Source: Sphingobacteriales bacterium (GTDB taxonomy: Bacteria; Bacteroidota; Bacteroidia; Chitinophagales; Chitinophagaceae). From it: 64,000 nucleotides of DNA. Positions within the stretch are counted from its first letter, which is position 1, and every line of letters starts with the position of its first letter. Both the position numbers and the translations under genes were made by a program. Positions 10,051-20,470 of the stretch are shown one piece after another. Under the pieces are notes generated by a model that saw nothing but the letters and a program-made list of their open reading frames with translations, ran no database searches and was not told the DNA's origin. The stretch lies in assembly GCA_016708305.1 (NCBI GenBank), contig JADJGB010000001.1, forward strand, positions 186,001-250,000, written 5' to 3'.

Positions 10051-11280
10051 TTATTTCTTACCAATCCGGTATAGCCTACCGTTTTTTCCGTCGCATACTG
10101 CATATAAGGCACCGTCATTGCCTTGAATGACATCCCTGAAACGTTGACCTTCGCTCGCCAATAATCTTTCCTCGCCTATTACTTTGTTGTTTTCAATGAC
10201 TAACCTTAATATATGTGAACCGCTCAGGCAACCAATAAACAGATTGTTTTTCCACTCCGGAATTAAATTGCCATTGTAAAAAGTCATACCACTGGGCGAA
10301 ACCACCGGATCCCAATAATAAACAGGTTGTTCCAAACCTTCCTTCTGAGTAATGCCATCGCCAATGATTTTACCACTATATTCAATGCCATAAGTGATGG
10401 TAGGCCATCCATGGTTTTTGCCGGGTTTTATCAGGTTTACCTCATCGCCGCCTCTGGGGCCAAACTCATTTTCCCACAAATCACCGGTAACAGGATGCCA
10501 TGCCAGTCCCTGCACATTTCTATGTCCGTACGAATATATTTCAGGTTTTGCGTTCGGGTCATTCAAAAATGGATTTCCTGCTGCGGGTTTGCCTTCTTTT
10601 GTGATTCGAACGATTTTCCCAAAAGCCGAATTGAGTTGCAATGCCTGTGGCCGTGATTGCAAATTGGATCTTTCTCCTGTGCTTACCACCAGATTTCCTT
10701 CTTTATCAATCAGCACTCGAGAACCATAATGAAGTGTGCTTTTAAAGGCAGGAAGCGCCCTGTAAATGACAGTGGCGTTTTCAATCGTTTTTTCATCATC
10801 TGCCAATCGGCCTTTTGCCACTGCCGTTAGTGTTCCTTCGGGTTGGTTTTCGGAAAAACTCCAGTAAACCATGCGATTTTTTGAAAAATCGGGGTCAACA
10901 TTTACACCCAATAATCCGCCCTGCCCTTCAGAAATGACAGCAGGAAGGCCGGTAATGGGAGCGCTCAACTGGCCGGCAAGGGTGGCGATGCGCATGGTAC
11001 CTGCTTTTTCGGTAATCAATAACCTGCCATCTGGCAAATTGGCAATCCCCCAGGGGTTTACCAATCCATCCGTCAGAATTTTTACATCCAGTTCTGTTTT
11101 GGTTTTTACACCGGCTACCCTTGTTTGTCCTTCAAAAGCAGGCTTAAACTGCGGACTATTTGGCGCCTTGGTTTCCACCGGGGGAAGTGTATTGTCAATA
11201 GATATTTTACCATTGGTTTGGTTTGTTTTGCAACCCGCCAAAAGTAATATTGAGGCAAAAAGAATGATTATTTTTTTCAT
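10051..11280 (-). CDS. PQQ-dependent aldose sugar dehydrogenase-like lipoprotein
   Basis: A 409-residue protein with a lipoprotein signal peptide (MKKIIILFASILLLAGC, lipobox LAGC). The rest is a six-bladed beta-propeller of the soluble glucose/sorbosone dehydrogenase type: NPWGIANLPDGRLLITEK, QGGLLGVNVDP, HYGSRVLIDKEGNLVVSTGER, NVQGLAWHPVTGDLWENEFG, RGGDEVN, SPSGMTFYNG. In the family the propeller binds PQQ and Ca2+ and oxidises aldoses on the periplasmic side. No PQQ biosynthesis genes are in the window, so the cofactor would have to be imported or made elsewhere. The gene is intact and apparently monocistronic. Confidence 0.9.
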   Translation of the reverse strand: MKKIIILFASILLLAGCKTNQTNGKISIDNTLPPVETKAPNSPQFKPAFEGQTRVAGVKTKTELDVKILTDGLVNPWGIANLPDGRLLITEKAGTMRIATLAGQLSAPITGLPAVISEGQGGLLGVNVDPDFSKNRMVYWSFSENQPEGTLTAVAKGRLADDEKTIENATVIYRALPAFKSTLHYGSRVLIDKEGNLVVSTGERSNLQSRPQALQLNSAFGKIVRITKEGKPAAGNPFLNDPNAKPEIYSYGHRNVQGLAWHPVTGDLWENEFGPRGGDEVNLIKPGKNHGWPTITYGIEYSGKIIGDGITQKEGLEQPVYYWDPVVSPSGMTFYNGNLIPEWKNNLFIGCLSGSHILRLVIENNKVIGEERLLASEGQRFRDVIQGNDGALYAVCDGKNGRLYRIGKK

Positions 11281-11410
11281 ACAGATGCGATTGATAACTT
11301 ATGACAAAAATTGAATTAACGAAACTACTCAATTTTTGTTAAATGATTTTAACGATTTCATTTTTAATTAACTTATTTTTACGAGTTGGTGAGAATAACT
11401 TTTTGAATAA

Positions 11411-12010
11411 TTGGCTGCGGATAATTTATATAATGAAACTGATCTGTTTAATAAAGTGGCTATGGGCGATGAAAAAGCCTTTAAAACCATTTTTGACAGT
11501 TACTGGTCACAGGTTTATGGCACCTCCTTGCATTTGACCAAAAAACCTGAACTTGCCCGCGACCTTTCTCAGGATATTTTTGTAAAACTCTGGGAAAACA
11601 GAGAAAAGCTGACAGGTATTGCCAACCCTTCATCGTATTTATATACGCTTTCACGCAACCTTGTAATTGATACCCTGCGCAAAAAAGTCTTTAATGCTTC
11701 CAATATTGATTTTTTGGTTGAATATTTTCAGTCAGAAAATGACAGCCCACAGGAAAAAGCCGAATATCGCGAATTGGATCAACTCTTGAAAAGAGCGGTT
11801 GACTCATTGCAGGGAAATCTCAAAGAGGTATTTGTGTTAAGCAGGTATGAGGGGCTCACGCACGATCAGATTGCTTCCCGAATGGGCATTACGGCAATAT
11901 CCTCCAAAACCTATATTGTAAGAGCGCTCAGGAAGATAAGAATATTTATGGAAGAACACGCAGATGGTCATATTTTGCTCCTATTATTGGCCTTACTAAT
12001 GAAAAGTTAA
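11411..12010 (+). CDS. ECF-type RNA polymerase sigma-70 factor (Bacteroidota expansion family)
   Basis: About 199 residues. Region 2 reads ALFDSYW-like text (FKTIFDSYWSQVYGTSLHL, ARDLSQDIFVKLWENRE, SYLYTLSRNLVIDTLRK). Region 4 reads LKEVFVLSRYEGLTHDQIA followed by an HTH (SRMGITAISSKTYIVRALRKIR). I use the TTG at 11411 because no ATG precedes region 2 and the downstream ATG would delete part of it. The C-terminus ends in a leucine-rich tail (ILLLLLALLMKS), common in sigma factors paired with FecR-type anti-sigmas. It would be released by FecR (13472) and transcribe the susC/susD genes downstream. An ISL3 element now lies between this gene and its anti-sigma factor. Confidence 0.9.
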   Translation: MAADNLYNETDLFNKVAMGDEKAFKTIFDSYWSQVYGTSLHLTKKPELARDLSQDIFVKLWENREKLTGIANPSSYLYTLSRNLVIDTLRKKVFNASNIDFLVEYFQSENDSPQEKAEYRELDQLLKRAVDSLQGNLKEVFVLSRYEGLTHDQIASRMGITAISSKTYIVRALRKIRIFMEEHADGHILLLLLALLMKS

Positions 12011-12049
12011 AAAAAATTTCAAAAACCTGTCTTACCTTTCTTTTATTAT

Positions 12050-13444
12050 GGGTCACTTTCATTAAATGGGGAGTACGCCTAATTTTGTTGCATGGATACA
12101 TCATATATCGGTCATTTTTTACCTAAGGGGTTATTGGAATATTTTGATATTACAGGTATAGATGAACTATGCTTTGTAAAGGACAGGTCAGTTTATTTTC
12201 AGATTTCATTGGAAGAACGGAATATGATATTGGGAGATGTGGATAGTACCCAATATGAGTCAAAAGGTTTTACGGAGATAACCCTACAGGATTTCCCAGT
12301 CGTGGCAAAGCAGTTTATTTGGCAATAAAAAGAAGACGCTGGCGACATAAAAAAAGAGGCTGGTAAAATTATCAGAAACGACTTTTCATTTGTAGCCGAA
12401 GGTTCAAGGTTAACCAAAGAACTATCGGATTTTTAAAAGGTACAGGTTGATACAAAGGTTGATACTATCAGCAACATAGCTGGTTACCATCAGATACAGC
12501 CTTCAAAATTAAACCGTCATTATAAAAAGTATAGCAGTGGTTTTAAAGACTGGAACCAGCTCACTCACTGCGAAGATTATCTTCTTTTTCCGGACAACAT
12601 TGGAGCCTACCTAAGCATAGATGAACTAAGTTTATCCAAAGGAGAATTATACACATTTGTTACCAACAAAAACGGCAGGGCAAAGCAGGGTACATTGGTA
12701 GCCGTCATCAAAGGAACACTATCTAAAGACATTATAACCACCCTAATGAAACTTTGTGAACACAAGCGTTTGCAGGTAAAAAGTCACTCTTGATATGGCA
12801 AAAACATGGAAGCTGCCGTAAAGCAGGTATTTACAAATGCCACTCTGGTTACCGACAGATTCCATGTAATAAAACTGGCAATGGAAGCCTTGCAACACAT
12901 AAGAATAAACCTGCGATGGAAAGAATTAGACAAAGAAAATGCAGCCATTAAAAAGGCTAAAGAACAACAAATAAAATATGAACCAGTAATGCTGGAAAAT
13001 GGTGAAACACCCAAACAATTACTGGCAAGGTGCAAATATATTTTAGCCAAAAAACAAAACGACTGGACAGAAAATCAAATACAAAGAGCCACCCTGTTAT
13101 TCAAGTATTTCCCTGAATTAGAAACTGCTTACCACCAAACTTTAGCCTTTAGAAACATATACGAAAACCAACAAAAGCATCTGCTAAGACAGCGTTTGAA
13201 CAATGGATACAAAAAGTACAAGAGCAGGCATTAAAGAGTTTTATACCGTTGCTAATACCGTAAAATATAATTTAGATAACATACTTAATTTCTTCAATAA
13301 CCGAAATACAAATGCCAATGCAGAATCATTCAACGCTAAAATAAAACTATTCAGGGCTAACCTTAGAGGCGTAACCGATACCAAATTCTTTCTTTTCAGA
13401 CTGCATAAACTTTTTGCCTAGTCCCCAGTAAATAATGGTGAGCC
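12050..13444 (+). mobile_element. ISL3-family insertion sequence (ISAon1-like), degraded
   Basis: The element is bounded by imperfect terminal inverted repeats beginning GGGTCACTTTCATTAAATGG on the left and GGCTCACCATTATTTACTGG on the right; 17 of the first 23 positions agree. It is flanked by a perfect 8-bp target duplication, TTTATTAT, at 12042-12049 and 13445-13452. Length 1395 bp and an 8-bp duplication fit the ISL3 family. It separates the sigma-factor gene from fecR without cutting either, and probably removes or replaces read-through from sigma into fecR. Confidence 0.85.
12092..13421 (+). pseudogene. ISL3-family transposase, multiply frameshifted
   Basis: Three pieces in different frames make one transposase. 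The first, at 12092-12328 (MDTSYIGHFLPKGLLEYFDI), is an N-terminal region. A central DDE segment follows at about 12440-13234, including LSKGELYTFVTNKNGRAKQG-like text and ATLVTDRFHVIKLAMEALQ. A C-terminal segment at 13203-13421 contains NRNTNANAESFNAKIKLFRA, with the final catalytic Glu. The DRFHV motif and the NANAESFNAKIK ending are typical of ISL3/ISAon1 transposases. At least three frame breaks mean no functional transposase can be made from this copy. Confidence 0.8.
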
Positions 13445-13471
13445 TTTATTATTCGTCTTTAATAGTAGCGT

Positions 13472-14737
13472 ATGCCCGGTACTGAAATAAAAATATTATT
13501 ACAAAGGTTTGCCGATGACCAATTAGATGGCAATCAACTTCTTCGTTTGCAGCAACTTATGCAAGAGGATGAGGTTATGCCGGAGGTAGATCAATTTTTG
13601 AAAAATGCCTATTCCAATCCTTCTTTTTCAGTGAAGGGCGACTATGAAAGGACAAAAATTTATCAGGAAATCAAAGAACGGCTGCAACTTAGTTCAGTAA
13701 ATATTGCCGGCAAAACAGGTGCAGAAAGAAGCGGTAGGTTGTATTACCGGTTGAGCGCTGTGGCAGCCATTGTGGTATTTGGATGGTTGGGATACTATTT
13801 TCTGATGAAGCCGGAAAAAATAACTGAGCAATCCAAAGTAATAGTGAAGAATAAAGATATTCAGGCGCCAAAATCAAATTTGGCCTCAATCACCATGGCA
13901 GACGGAACGGTTATTTATCTGGATAGCACTGCAAACGGGAAATTGGCGATGCAGGGCGGAACTGCACTAACTAAAATGGCAAACGGTGAAATTGCTTATA
14001 ATAAAGAGGGCGCATCATCCCCATCAGCATTGATATACAATACCATTCAGAATCCAAGGGCAAGTAAAGTTATCAATATTGTTTTAAGCGATGGCTCCAA
14101 AGTGTGGCTCAATGCCGGATCGTCCTTAACCTATCCTGTAGCTTTTACAACCAATGAACGAAAAGTAGAACTTACCGGTGAAGGGTATTTTGAGGTGGCT
14201 AAGGATAAAATGCATCCTTTTATAGTACATACCAAGTCAATGGATATTAGGGTGATAGGAACAGCCTTTAATGTAAGAGCATATAATGACGAGAAGAGTG
14301 CACAAACCACTCTGGTAAGAGGAGTGGTGGAAGTGACATTAAAGGATTCTGACAAAAGAATATTGTTGAAGCCGAAAGAAAAAATCGTAGTAAAGAAAAA
14401 TTCCCAATCATTGAAAATAGGGAATGCACCTCTTCCTAATATTCTTCAAAATGTAACTATTTTGAAAGTGAAAGGCAGTCCTATTAATTCGGAAATTCTT
14501 GAGACGCTATGGATGAAAAATAATATTAGTTTTGATAATAATAGATTGCAAGATATTGTTCCGATGCTGGAGAACTGGTTCCGCATTACAATTGAAGTTA
14601 GAGATACATCATTGCTAAAAAAGCGTTTTAGCGGGAAAATAAAAAATGAAAGTCTATATGATGTTTTGCAGCTTTTCAGCCTCACATCTGGCATGCGGTA
14701 TAAAATTGAAGGTGAAAATGTTACAATTTATAAATAA
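13472..14737 (+). CDS. FecR family anti-sigma factor
   Basis: A 421-residue inner-membrane protein. The N-terminal ~85 residues form the cytoplasmic anti-sigma part. One membrane segment lies near residues 92-110 (YYRLSAVAAIVVFGWLGYYFL). The periplasmic FecR domain contains VLSDGSKVWLNAGSSLTYPV, REVELTGEGYFEVAKD-like text and VIGTAFNVRAYND. A C-terminal DUF4974/STN-like domain (SPINSEILETLWMKNN to GENVTIYK) would contact the SusC STN domain. It transmits ligand occupancy of SusC to the ECF sigma factor encoded upstream. It appears intact; its original position directly behind sigma has been split by the ISL3 element. Confidence 0.9.
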   Translation: MPGTEIKILLQRFADDQLDGNQLLRLQQLMQEDEVMPEVDQFLKNAYSNPSFSVKGDYERTKIYQEIKERLQLSSVNIAGKTGAERSGRLYYRLSAVAAIVVFGWLGYYFLMKPEKITEQSKVIVKNKDIQAPKSNLASITMADGTVIYLDSTANGKLAMQGGTALTKMANGEIAYNKEGASSPSALIYNTIQNPRASKVINIVLSDGSKVWLNAGSSLTYPVAFTTNERKVELTGEGYFEVAKDKMHPFIVHTKSMDIRVIGTAFNVRAYNDEKSAQTTLVRGVVEVTLKDSDKRILLKPKEKIVVKKNSQSLKIGNAPLPNILQNVTILKVKGSPINSEILETLWMKNNISFDNNRLQDIVPMLENWFRITIEVRDTSLLKKRFSGKIKNESLYDVLQLFSLTSGMRYKIEGENVTIYK

Positions 14738-14889
14738 TTCTTTCATCAAAAATAAATTCAATTATGCTTGAAACCTAATAAATAGTAAGTAAAAAGCGGA
14801 AATGGTGATAACATTTCCGCTATAATAACGAAAGGCTGTTTGTCAAAGACAAAAATTCCGATCATTGTTTAAAAGAAAAATACAAATTT
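14738..14889. other. fecR-susC intergenic region, possible susC promoter
   Basis: About 150 AT-rich bases between fecR and the reconstructed susC start at 14890. The hairpin-like text CGGAAATGGTGATAACATTTCCG at 14798-14820 (arms CGGAAATG and CATTTCCG) has no strong T-run. This is where an ECF-dependent susC promoter would be expected. I could not identify a specific promoter motif. Confidence 0.35.
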
Positions 14890-14919
14890 ATGAAAAAAAT
14901 GGATTGTAATGAGATGCGT

Positions 14920-16190
14920 GGGTGTATTTCAAATTTTCGGTAACCTAAGCCGCCTCTCTAAAGAAATCCTCCTTTACTAACTCAACGATTTTAGACCACC
15001 TGTTATTTTTTTTAGTCACTCTGAGATTCAACATATTTTGAGCGCCTCTTCGACTCCATCTCTGTCCAGACTGTTTCATTCTTTTTTGTACGACGGTTCT
15101 GTGGTGATTCAATGGCGCCGGAACCGATTATACCTGCTCCAATTTTCTTATACTGCGGATAGTTCATTCTTGTTTTGTTAGATTCGTAGTAGTCTATTAA
15201 CTGCATGGCTTCCTGACTTATTTGAGGTGAGCCATTTAATTCATCTATTATTTTTGTACTTCTCCGTTCAGCAGTAATTCTAATCGCTTGTCTAACCACT
15301 GCTTCCTCTGAGCATCATCTTTAATCGTGGCTTTGGCATAATCATGTAGGTGTTCACTGGCATGATAATAATCCAATACTGATATCGCATCCGGATAGGC
15401 ATCTGCTATCCAGTTTTTTATCCATAGCGCACCGTCTGATATGAAAACAATACGTTGCTTATTTTGACTGTAATAATCTAATGGCTTTTCCATCTCCGCT
15501 GTAAACTTCTTATGGTCACTTAGATAGGCCAAATACTGGAATTGCTTATCCAGCCTGGTTTATCGCCTGCATGGATACAGGATGAACTTTTGAAAATCCT
15601 TCCAACTTTTACTTCCTTCCATCCCTCCTCCTGGTGAATATCATGGAGCCGTCGGCCATGCCGTAAATCACCTCCTCCTTTTTACATGGGGTTAATACTA
15701 TCTCCTCCGATATCGTTTTACCAACTTCTTCTCCATATACATTGGCTACCCGCCAAACCTGCGATGCGCTTACTTTTATATCAATATATTTTTCCAGTAC
15801 TTCATTGCAGTTCTCATAACTATCCAATTGGGCTGAATAAACCATCAACTCCTGAAGTCTGGGTGAAATCTGAAATCCATTCTTACCCTTACTAAAGGGA
15901 TGATTGTTATTTATGGTTACCGGACCCGAGAGTCGTGAGGTTTTTTTTTTCGCTTATCTTGGCTGAGGTTTCCAATATTCTTTTCCAGAACTTCTCGGCC
16001 GGACTATTCCAGATTTTGACAAACTCAGTTTCATAATCATAAAAATCGGTAATTAAATTAAGACGCTTTAATTCATCGTAACGCTTTTCAGCGGCTTCTA
16101 AATATTCTTGCTTGGTCATGATTAATGGGTTTTAATTATTAAAATTAAACATTATAACCATTTTGTACCGCGAAAATTTGAAATGCACCC
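14920..16190 (-). mobile_element. ISKra4-family insertion sequence inside susC codon 10
   Basis: The inverted repeats start GGGTGTATTTCAAATTTTCG at 14920 and, on the other strand from 16190, GGGTGCATTTCAAATTTTCG; there is one mismatch in 20. The 8-bp target AGATGCGT is duplicated at 14912-14919 and 16191-16198. Length is 1271 bp. The transposase pieces run on the minus strand. Deleting the element with one target copy restores the susC start codon and reading frame exactly. Confidence 0.92.
15012..16119 (-). pseudogene. ISKra4-family transposase, fragmented
   Basis: Four pieces read 5' to 3' on the minus strand. They are an N-terminal piece at 15907-16119 (MTKQEYLEAAEKRYDELKRL); 15609-15848 (VSASQVWRVANVYGEEVGK, EVIYGMADGSMIFTR, a DDE-type Asp); 15248-15532 (RIVFISDGALWIKNWIADAY, LDYYHASEHLHDYA); and 15012-15299 (YKKIGAGIIGSGAIES followed by a frameshifted end). 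The DGA-WIKNW, DYYHASEHL and GSGAIES blocks are typical ISKra4 transposase signatures. Frameshifts occur near 15860, 15570, 15260 and 15090, so this copy is inactive. Confidence 0.82.
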
Positions 16191-16456
16191 AGATGCGTCG
16201 ATGCAGGGATGCTTTAAACAAATTTTTTAGGGTAATGAAATTATTGCTTTTTTTTATTTTATTCATCTCTTTTCAGGCAATCGCAATAAATAGCGCTTCC
16301 CAAAAAAGAATTAATTTAGATATCAAGAATGAGTCAATTCTTTCAGTTCTGAATTTTTTAGAAAAAAATTATGCGTATCGTTTTTTTTACAGCGATAATG
16401 TTGTGCTTGACCAGCAAAAAGTACAAATCTTTGCCAACAAAGCTACTATTGATCAT

Positions 16457-16480
16457 GTAATGCAACAATTGTTGCATTAC
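16457..16480. repeat. Perfect 24-bp palindrome next to the intron insertion site
   Basis: GTAATGCAACAA followed directly by TTGTTGCATTAC is a perfect inverted repeat inside the susC STN coding sequence. It ends eight bases before the 5' end of the group II intron at 16489. Group IIC introns are known to choose sites just downstream of DNA stem-loops (terminators, attC sites), so this palindrome is the probable target signal. Confidence 0.8.
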
Positions 16481-16488
16481 ACTAATTA

Positions 16489-17213
16489 GTATGTCGGGCA
16501 TGGTATTAAGCTAACAGGATGCGAGTTCCTGTATGTGCCGAGTTGATAGGAAACATTAGCGACTGACAAGGGTGTCGGGGCGACCCCGAATCTGAAAGAA
16601 GTCATCAGCAAATCTGAAGTTCTGACGAATAGAAATCTGATAGAAGGCTCTTAAGAGAGGGCAACCGGGCATGGATTGGGAACGCCCAAAACTCAACCGT
16701 AACTCAAAAGAGTAAATCAGGCAGAACGCAGAGAAAGTTTAATATCTTATCCCGAGAGGTCTTGCAGTATGCACCAATGTGCAGATTGTCCATCGATGAA
16801 CAATTATATACTACAAGAAGTCAGCAGAGGACATAGTATTTTGTGTTAGGAATAGCACAGAAGAAGGTCTGAATCTTTTAACTTAAGGAGCAGTTAGTTC
16901 AAAATTTGTTTTATGGCGCAACCGCAAGGAGATAACTTACCAATTAGGACCTGTTCAAAGGGCAGGTGGAGGAGGTTATACGCCCTTTTGCTACGAGTGA
17001 AACCGTATGTGGGGCTTGGGCAATAAAGGCGTTGCAAGTAAAAGAAGCAGGCGAACAGGAACGAGCCTTAACGCAGTATTTGATGGGAGTGATATTGTTT
17101 ATACAATCTCACATCAAATTACAAGAAGTTAAACAGTTAAAAGAAACCGCCGTGTGCGAGAGCATGCACGGTGGTGTGAGAGGGCGGGGGAGTAATCCCC
17201 CTACCTACTCGAT
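16489..17213 (+). mobile_element. ORF-less group IIC intron in susC
   Basis: A 725-nt element begins GTATGTCGGGCATGGTATTA and ends in a domain V/VI segment identical to that of the full copy at 28311-31333, finishing CCTACCTACTCGAT. The maturase frame begins at about 16913, but roughly 1.19 kb is missing between GATATTG (about 17096) and TTTATAC, so only the first ~65 and last few codons remain. The ribozyme ends, domain V (9-bp stem, 2-nt bulge, GAGA tetraloop) and domain VI branch-site region are preserved. Splicing would join AATTA to TACC and restore the STN reading frame. Any splicing would need the maturase made by the other copy. Confidence 0.85.
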
Positions 17214-20200
17214 TACCTATAAAACTATGAAAAAGGACCTTGTAGTAATAATTGGCGAAGAAAATGTCCCAATGATTTTCCCAGTATATGGTAAGGTCTT
17301 TAATGAGAGTGGTTTGCCTCTTTTGGGGGTGAGTATAATCGAAAAAGGTACTAATAATGGCACTACTACAACAGTTGACGGAAGTTTTTCGTTGAATATA
17401 AAGGATGAAAATGCTGTGCTTGTAATTTCCAAGTGTGGGATATGTTCTTCTGGAGATATCAGTAAAAAACAATAATTATTCAAATATTGTACTGGTTGCT
17501 AGTGATAATAAAATGGAAGAAATTATTGTAGTTGGTTACGGTACGCAAAAAAGAGAAAACTTGACAGGAGCCATTAGTCAGATTGATTCAAAGTTCTTTA
17601 ATACTCGTCCTACGTCAAATTTGGTTTCTTCGTTGCAAGGGTTGCTTCCTGGACTTAATATTCAGTCTAATAATGGAAATCCTGGCGCTGTTCCTGATAT
17701 TAACATTCGGGGGTTTAACTCAATTAACGGAGGAGGCCCATTAATCCTAATAGATGGAATTGAAGGAAATATAGAGCGGTTAAATCCAGCAGACGTAGAA
17801 AATGTAACGATTTTAAAAGACGCAGCTTCGGCTGCTATTTATGGAGCCAGAGGAGCATTTGGAGTGGTACTTATTACAACAAAAAAAGGGAAAGTGGGAA
17901 GTGTGGCTGTTAATTATACAAATAATATAGGATGGACCACGCCAACCACACGAACAGATTTTATTACTGATCCTTATGAGTTTGGAAGAACCGTTGATGC
18001 TGCATTGACCGGCTATAACGGCACAACCTATACCGGCTATACCGGTGCTGATTGGGATACCATTCAATTGGTTTCTCAAGGGAAGTTAGATCCATTTTAC
18101 ACAACGTTACCAAATGGGGAAAATAAATTCTTTTATAAAACCGACTGGTATAACTATCTTTTCAGAAAGCACCAGCCTTTTCAAAATCACAGTATTTCCG
18201 TATCCGGAGGTAGCGAAAAGATTAAGGCGTATCTGTCTGGCAGGTATTATAAAACAGCTACCATCCAAAACATTGTTGATGCTAATCTTCAAAAACTTAA
18301 TCTAAAGGCTAATATCATATTTAAAGTAACCGACTGGCTACAGCTTTCAGACAATATACAGTTTACAGCAAATGAGCAAACTGAGTTCGGCGGCTATAGA
18401 ACGGGGTTCGGGGGAATTTGGAGTAATACTACCTGGTATTTTCTGTTTCCATTTCATCCAAATAAAATAAATGGAATGCCTTACGATAACCCAGGGAGGT
18501 GGCGCTCATGCTGCTCTTGAAGAAGGAAATAACTGGATAAAAAACTATTCTGAGCAACTTGTAAATACTTTTAGTGGTGTAATTACTCCTGCAAAAGGCC
18601 TGGCATTCAATTTTGATTACAGCAACACTATTAATCACTTGGCCAACTCTACCCGGCTGAATAAATTCACATTCTTAACCGGCTCCAAAATTTTGCAACA
18701 AACTACCGGCGTGAATAGTTTAACAGAAAACCGCGATCGCAACTATTATAATGTACTAAATGTATATGGAACTTATATAAAGACTTTCGCCAATGCTCAT
18801 AATTTCAAATTAATGATGGGCTTCAATAAAGAAAAATACACTTCAGACAATGTACTTGCACAACAAGGAGATTTGCTCGTAAATAACCTCGCTAATTTAA
18901 ACTTAGGAACTACACTATTACAAGCCGATGGTTCTGCAAGTATATGGGCTGTACAAGGTTTTTTCGGGCGTTTCAATTATGACTATAAAAACAAATATTT
19001 ATTAGAGGTCAATGCCAGAAGAGACGGTTCTTCACGTTTTCCCACGGCTACAAGGTGGGGATTCTTTCCATCTGTTTCGGGAGGATGGTTTGTGAGTAAT
19101 GAAAAATTCTGGAACCCGCTCAAAAATATTATTAATTCATTTAAACTCAGAAGTTCATACGGAGAACTGGGAAATCAAAATGTAGGGTTGCACACTTTCT
19201 CCCGTATTTTACCACTGGGACAAACGAGTTGGCTTGTGGATGGAAGTAAACTCAACTATGTAGGCGCCCCATCTCCGCTACCAAGCGTTGTGAGCTGGGA
19301 AAGCACAAAAACAATCGACTTTGGTGTAGATATCGGTTTATTGAGAAACAAATTGACTGCATCTTTTGATTGGTACGAAAAGAATACAACAGGCATGTAC
19401 GTTACAGGATCACCGCTTCCCGGTGTATTTGGTGCGCCCGAGCCCAAAGAAAATATTGCTGGTTTAAGAAACAGAGGCTTTGAGCTGACTTTGGGCTATA
19501 ATGATCATTTTATCGTAAAAAATTCACCGCTGAATGTGTTTGCCACTTTAAACGTTTTCAATTTCAAAGGAAAATTACAAAATATCCCAATCCTAACGGG
19601 CTGATGAGTACCTACTGGGAAGGACAAGAGTTGGGTAGTATTTGGGGATATCATATTGACGGACAATTTAAAACGGATGAAGAAGCAGCAACATATCAGA
19701 GTTCCTTCAATAACCCATCCACCAGTTTGGGCAGAGTTTATAATTACATATTTAATGTTGTGACCAACACGAATTGGAAGAAACTTCGTGCGGGAGATAT
19801 TAAGTATGTTGATCTTAATAAGGACGGCGCAATAAATAATGGTAATTATACATTAGAGAATCACGGCGATCTCACTCAAATAGGAAACGCAATGCCACAA
19901 TTTCCATTTGGCTTTACCCTGGGTGCTGACTGGAAAAATTTTGATATTATCGTAGCCGGTGCTGGTGTATTGCACCAGGATTGGTACCCAACCGGGTTTA
20001 TTTACTGGGGAACTTATGTACGCCCCTACTCTTCATTTATCAGAAAAGACCTTGTCGCAGATGCATGGAGTCCTGAAAATCCTAATGGATATTACCCCCA
20101 GATTTATAGAGGTTATGATGCTCTTACTGCCAATAGAAGTTTATAAGGAGTTGAATGACTACTATCTCACCAACGTAGGTTACCTACGGCTCAAAAACCT

Positions 20201-20470
20201 GACGATCGGGTACAGCATTCCCCAGTCATTGTTAAGAAAAATCAGTGTTAAACAGTTAAGAGTGTATTTCAGTGGCGAAAATATTTTAACTTGGCGGTTT
20301 GGTAATCTAACTAAATATGTTGATCCTGAGCAGGCAGGATCCGGTACCAATTTTTCCGATCCGGCCACTGCAGTAAACAGAACTGATCTGCAGGATTATC
20401 CTATTGGAAAAACTTTTTCCTTCGGGATCAATCTGCAGTTTTAATATCGATTAATTTTAAATTGAATTTT

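Larger units (their letters stand above)
14890..20444 (+). pseudogene. SusC/RagA-type TonB-linked outer membrane receptor, interrupted by an IS and a group II intron and frameshifted
   Basis: Removing the ISKra4 element and the intron gives exons 14890-14919, 16199-16488 and 17214 onward that join in frame. They read MKKMDCNEMRRCRDALNK, then a signal sequence, then an STN domain (INLDIKNESILSVLNFLEKN). Across the intron the STN text is continuous (LLHYTNYTYKTMKKDLVVII). Next come a carboxypeptidase-like domain (YGKVFNESGLPLLGVSI), the plug (EEIIVVGYGTQKRENLTGAI, NIRGFNSINGGGPLILIDG, GARGAFGVVLITTKKG) and the beta-barrel. Further single-base breaks occur near 17440, 18505, 19595 and 20135. The product would import an oligosaccharide with SusD (20471) and signal through FecR. 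As the sequence stands it is non-functional, unless several frameshifts are read errors. Confidence 0.88.

Noticed and set aside
10327..11314. Plus-strand frames opposite the sugar dehydrogenase gene
   Set aside because: The minus strand encodes an intact, fully recognisable enzyme here; the opposite frames are shadows.
17435..20444. susC frame breaks considered as programmed frameshifting
   Set aside because: There are several breaks in both directions, without conserved slippery motifs; decay or read error is simpler.
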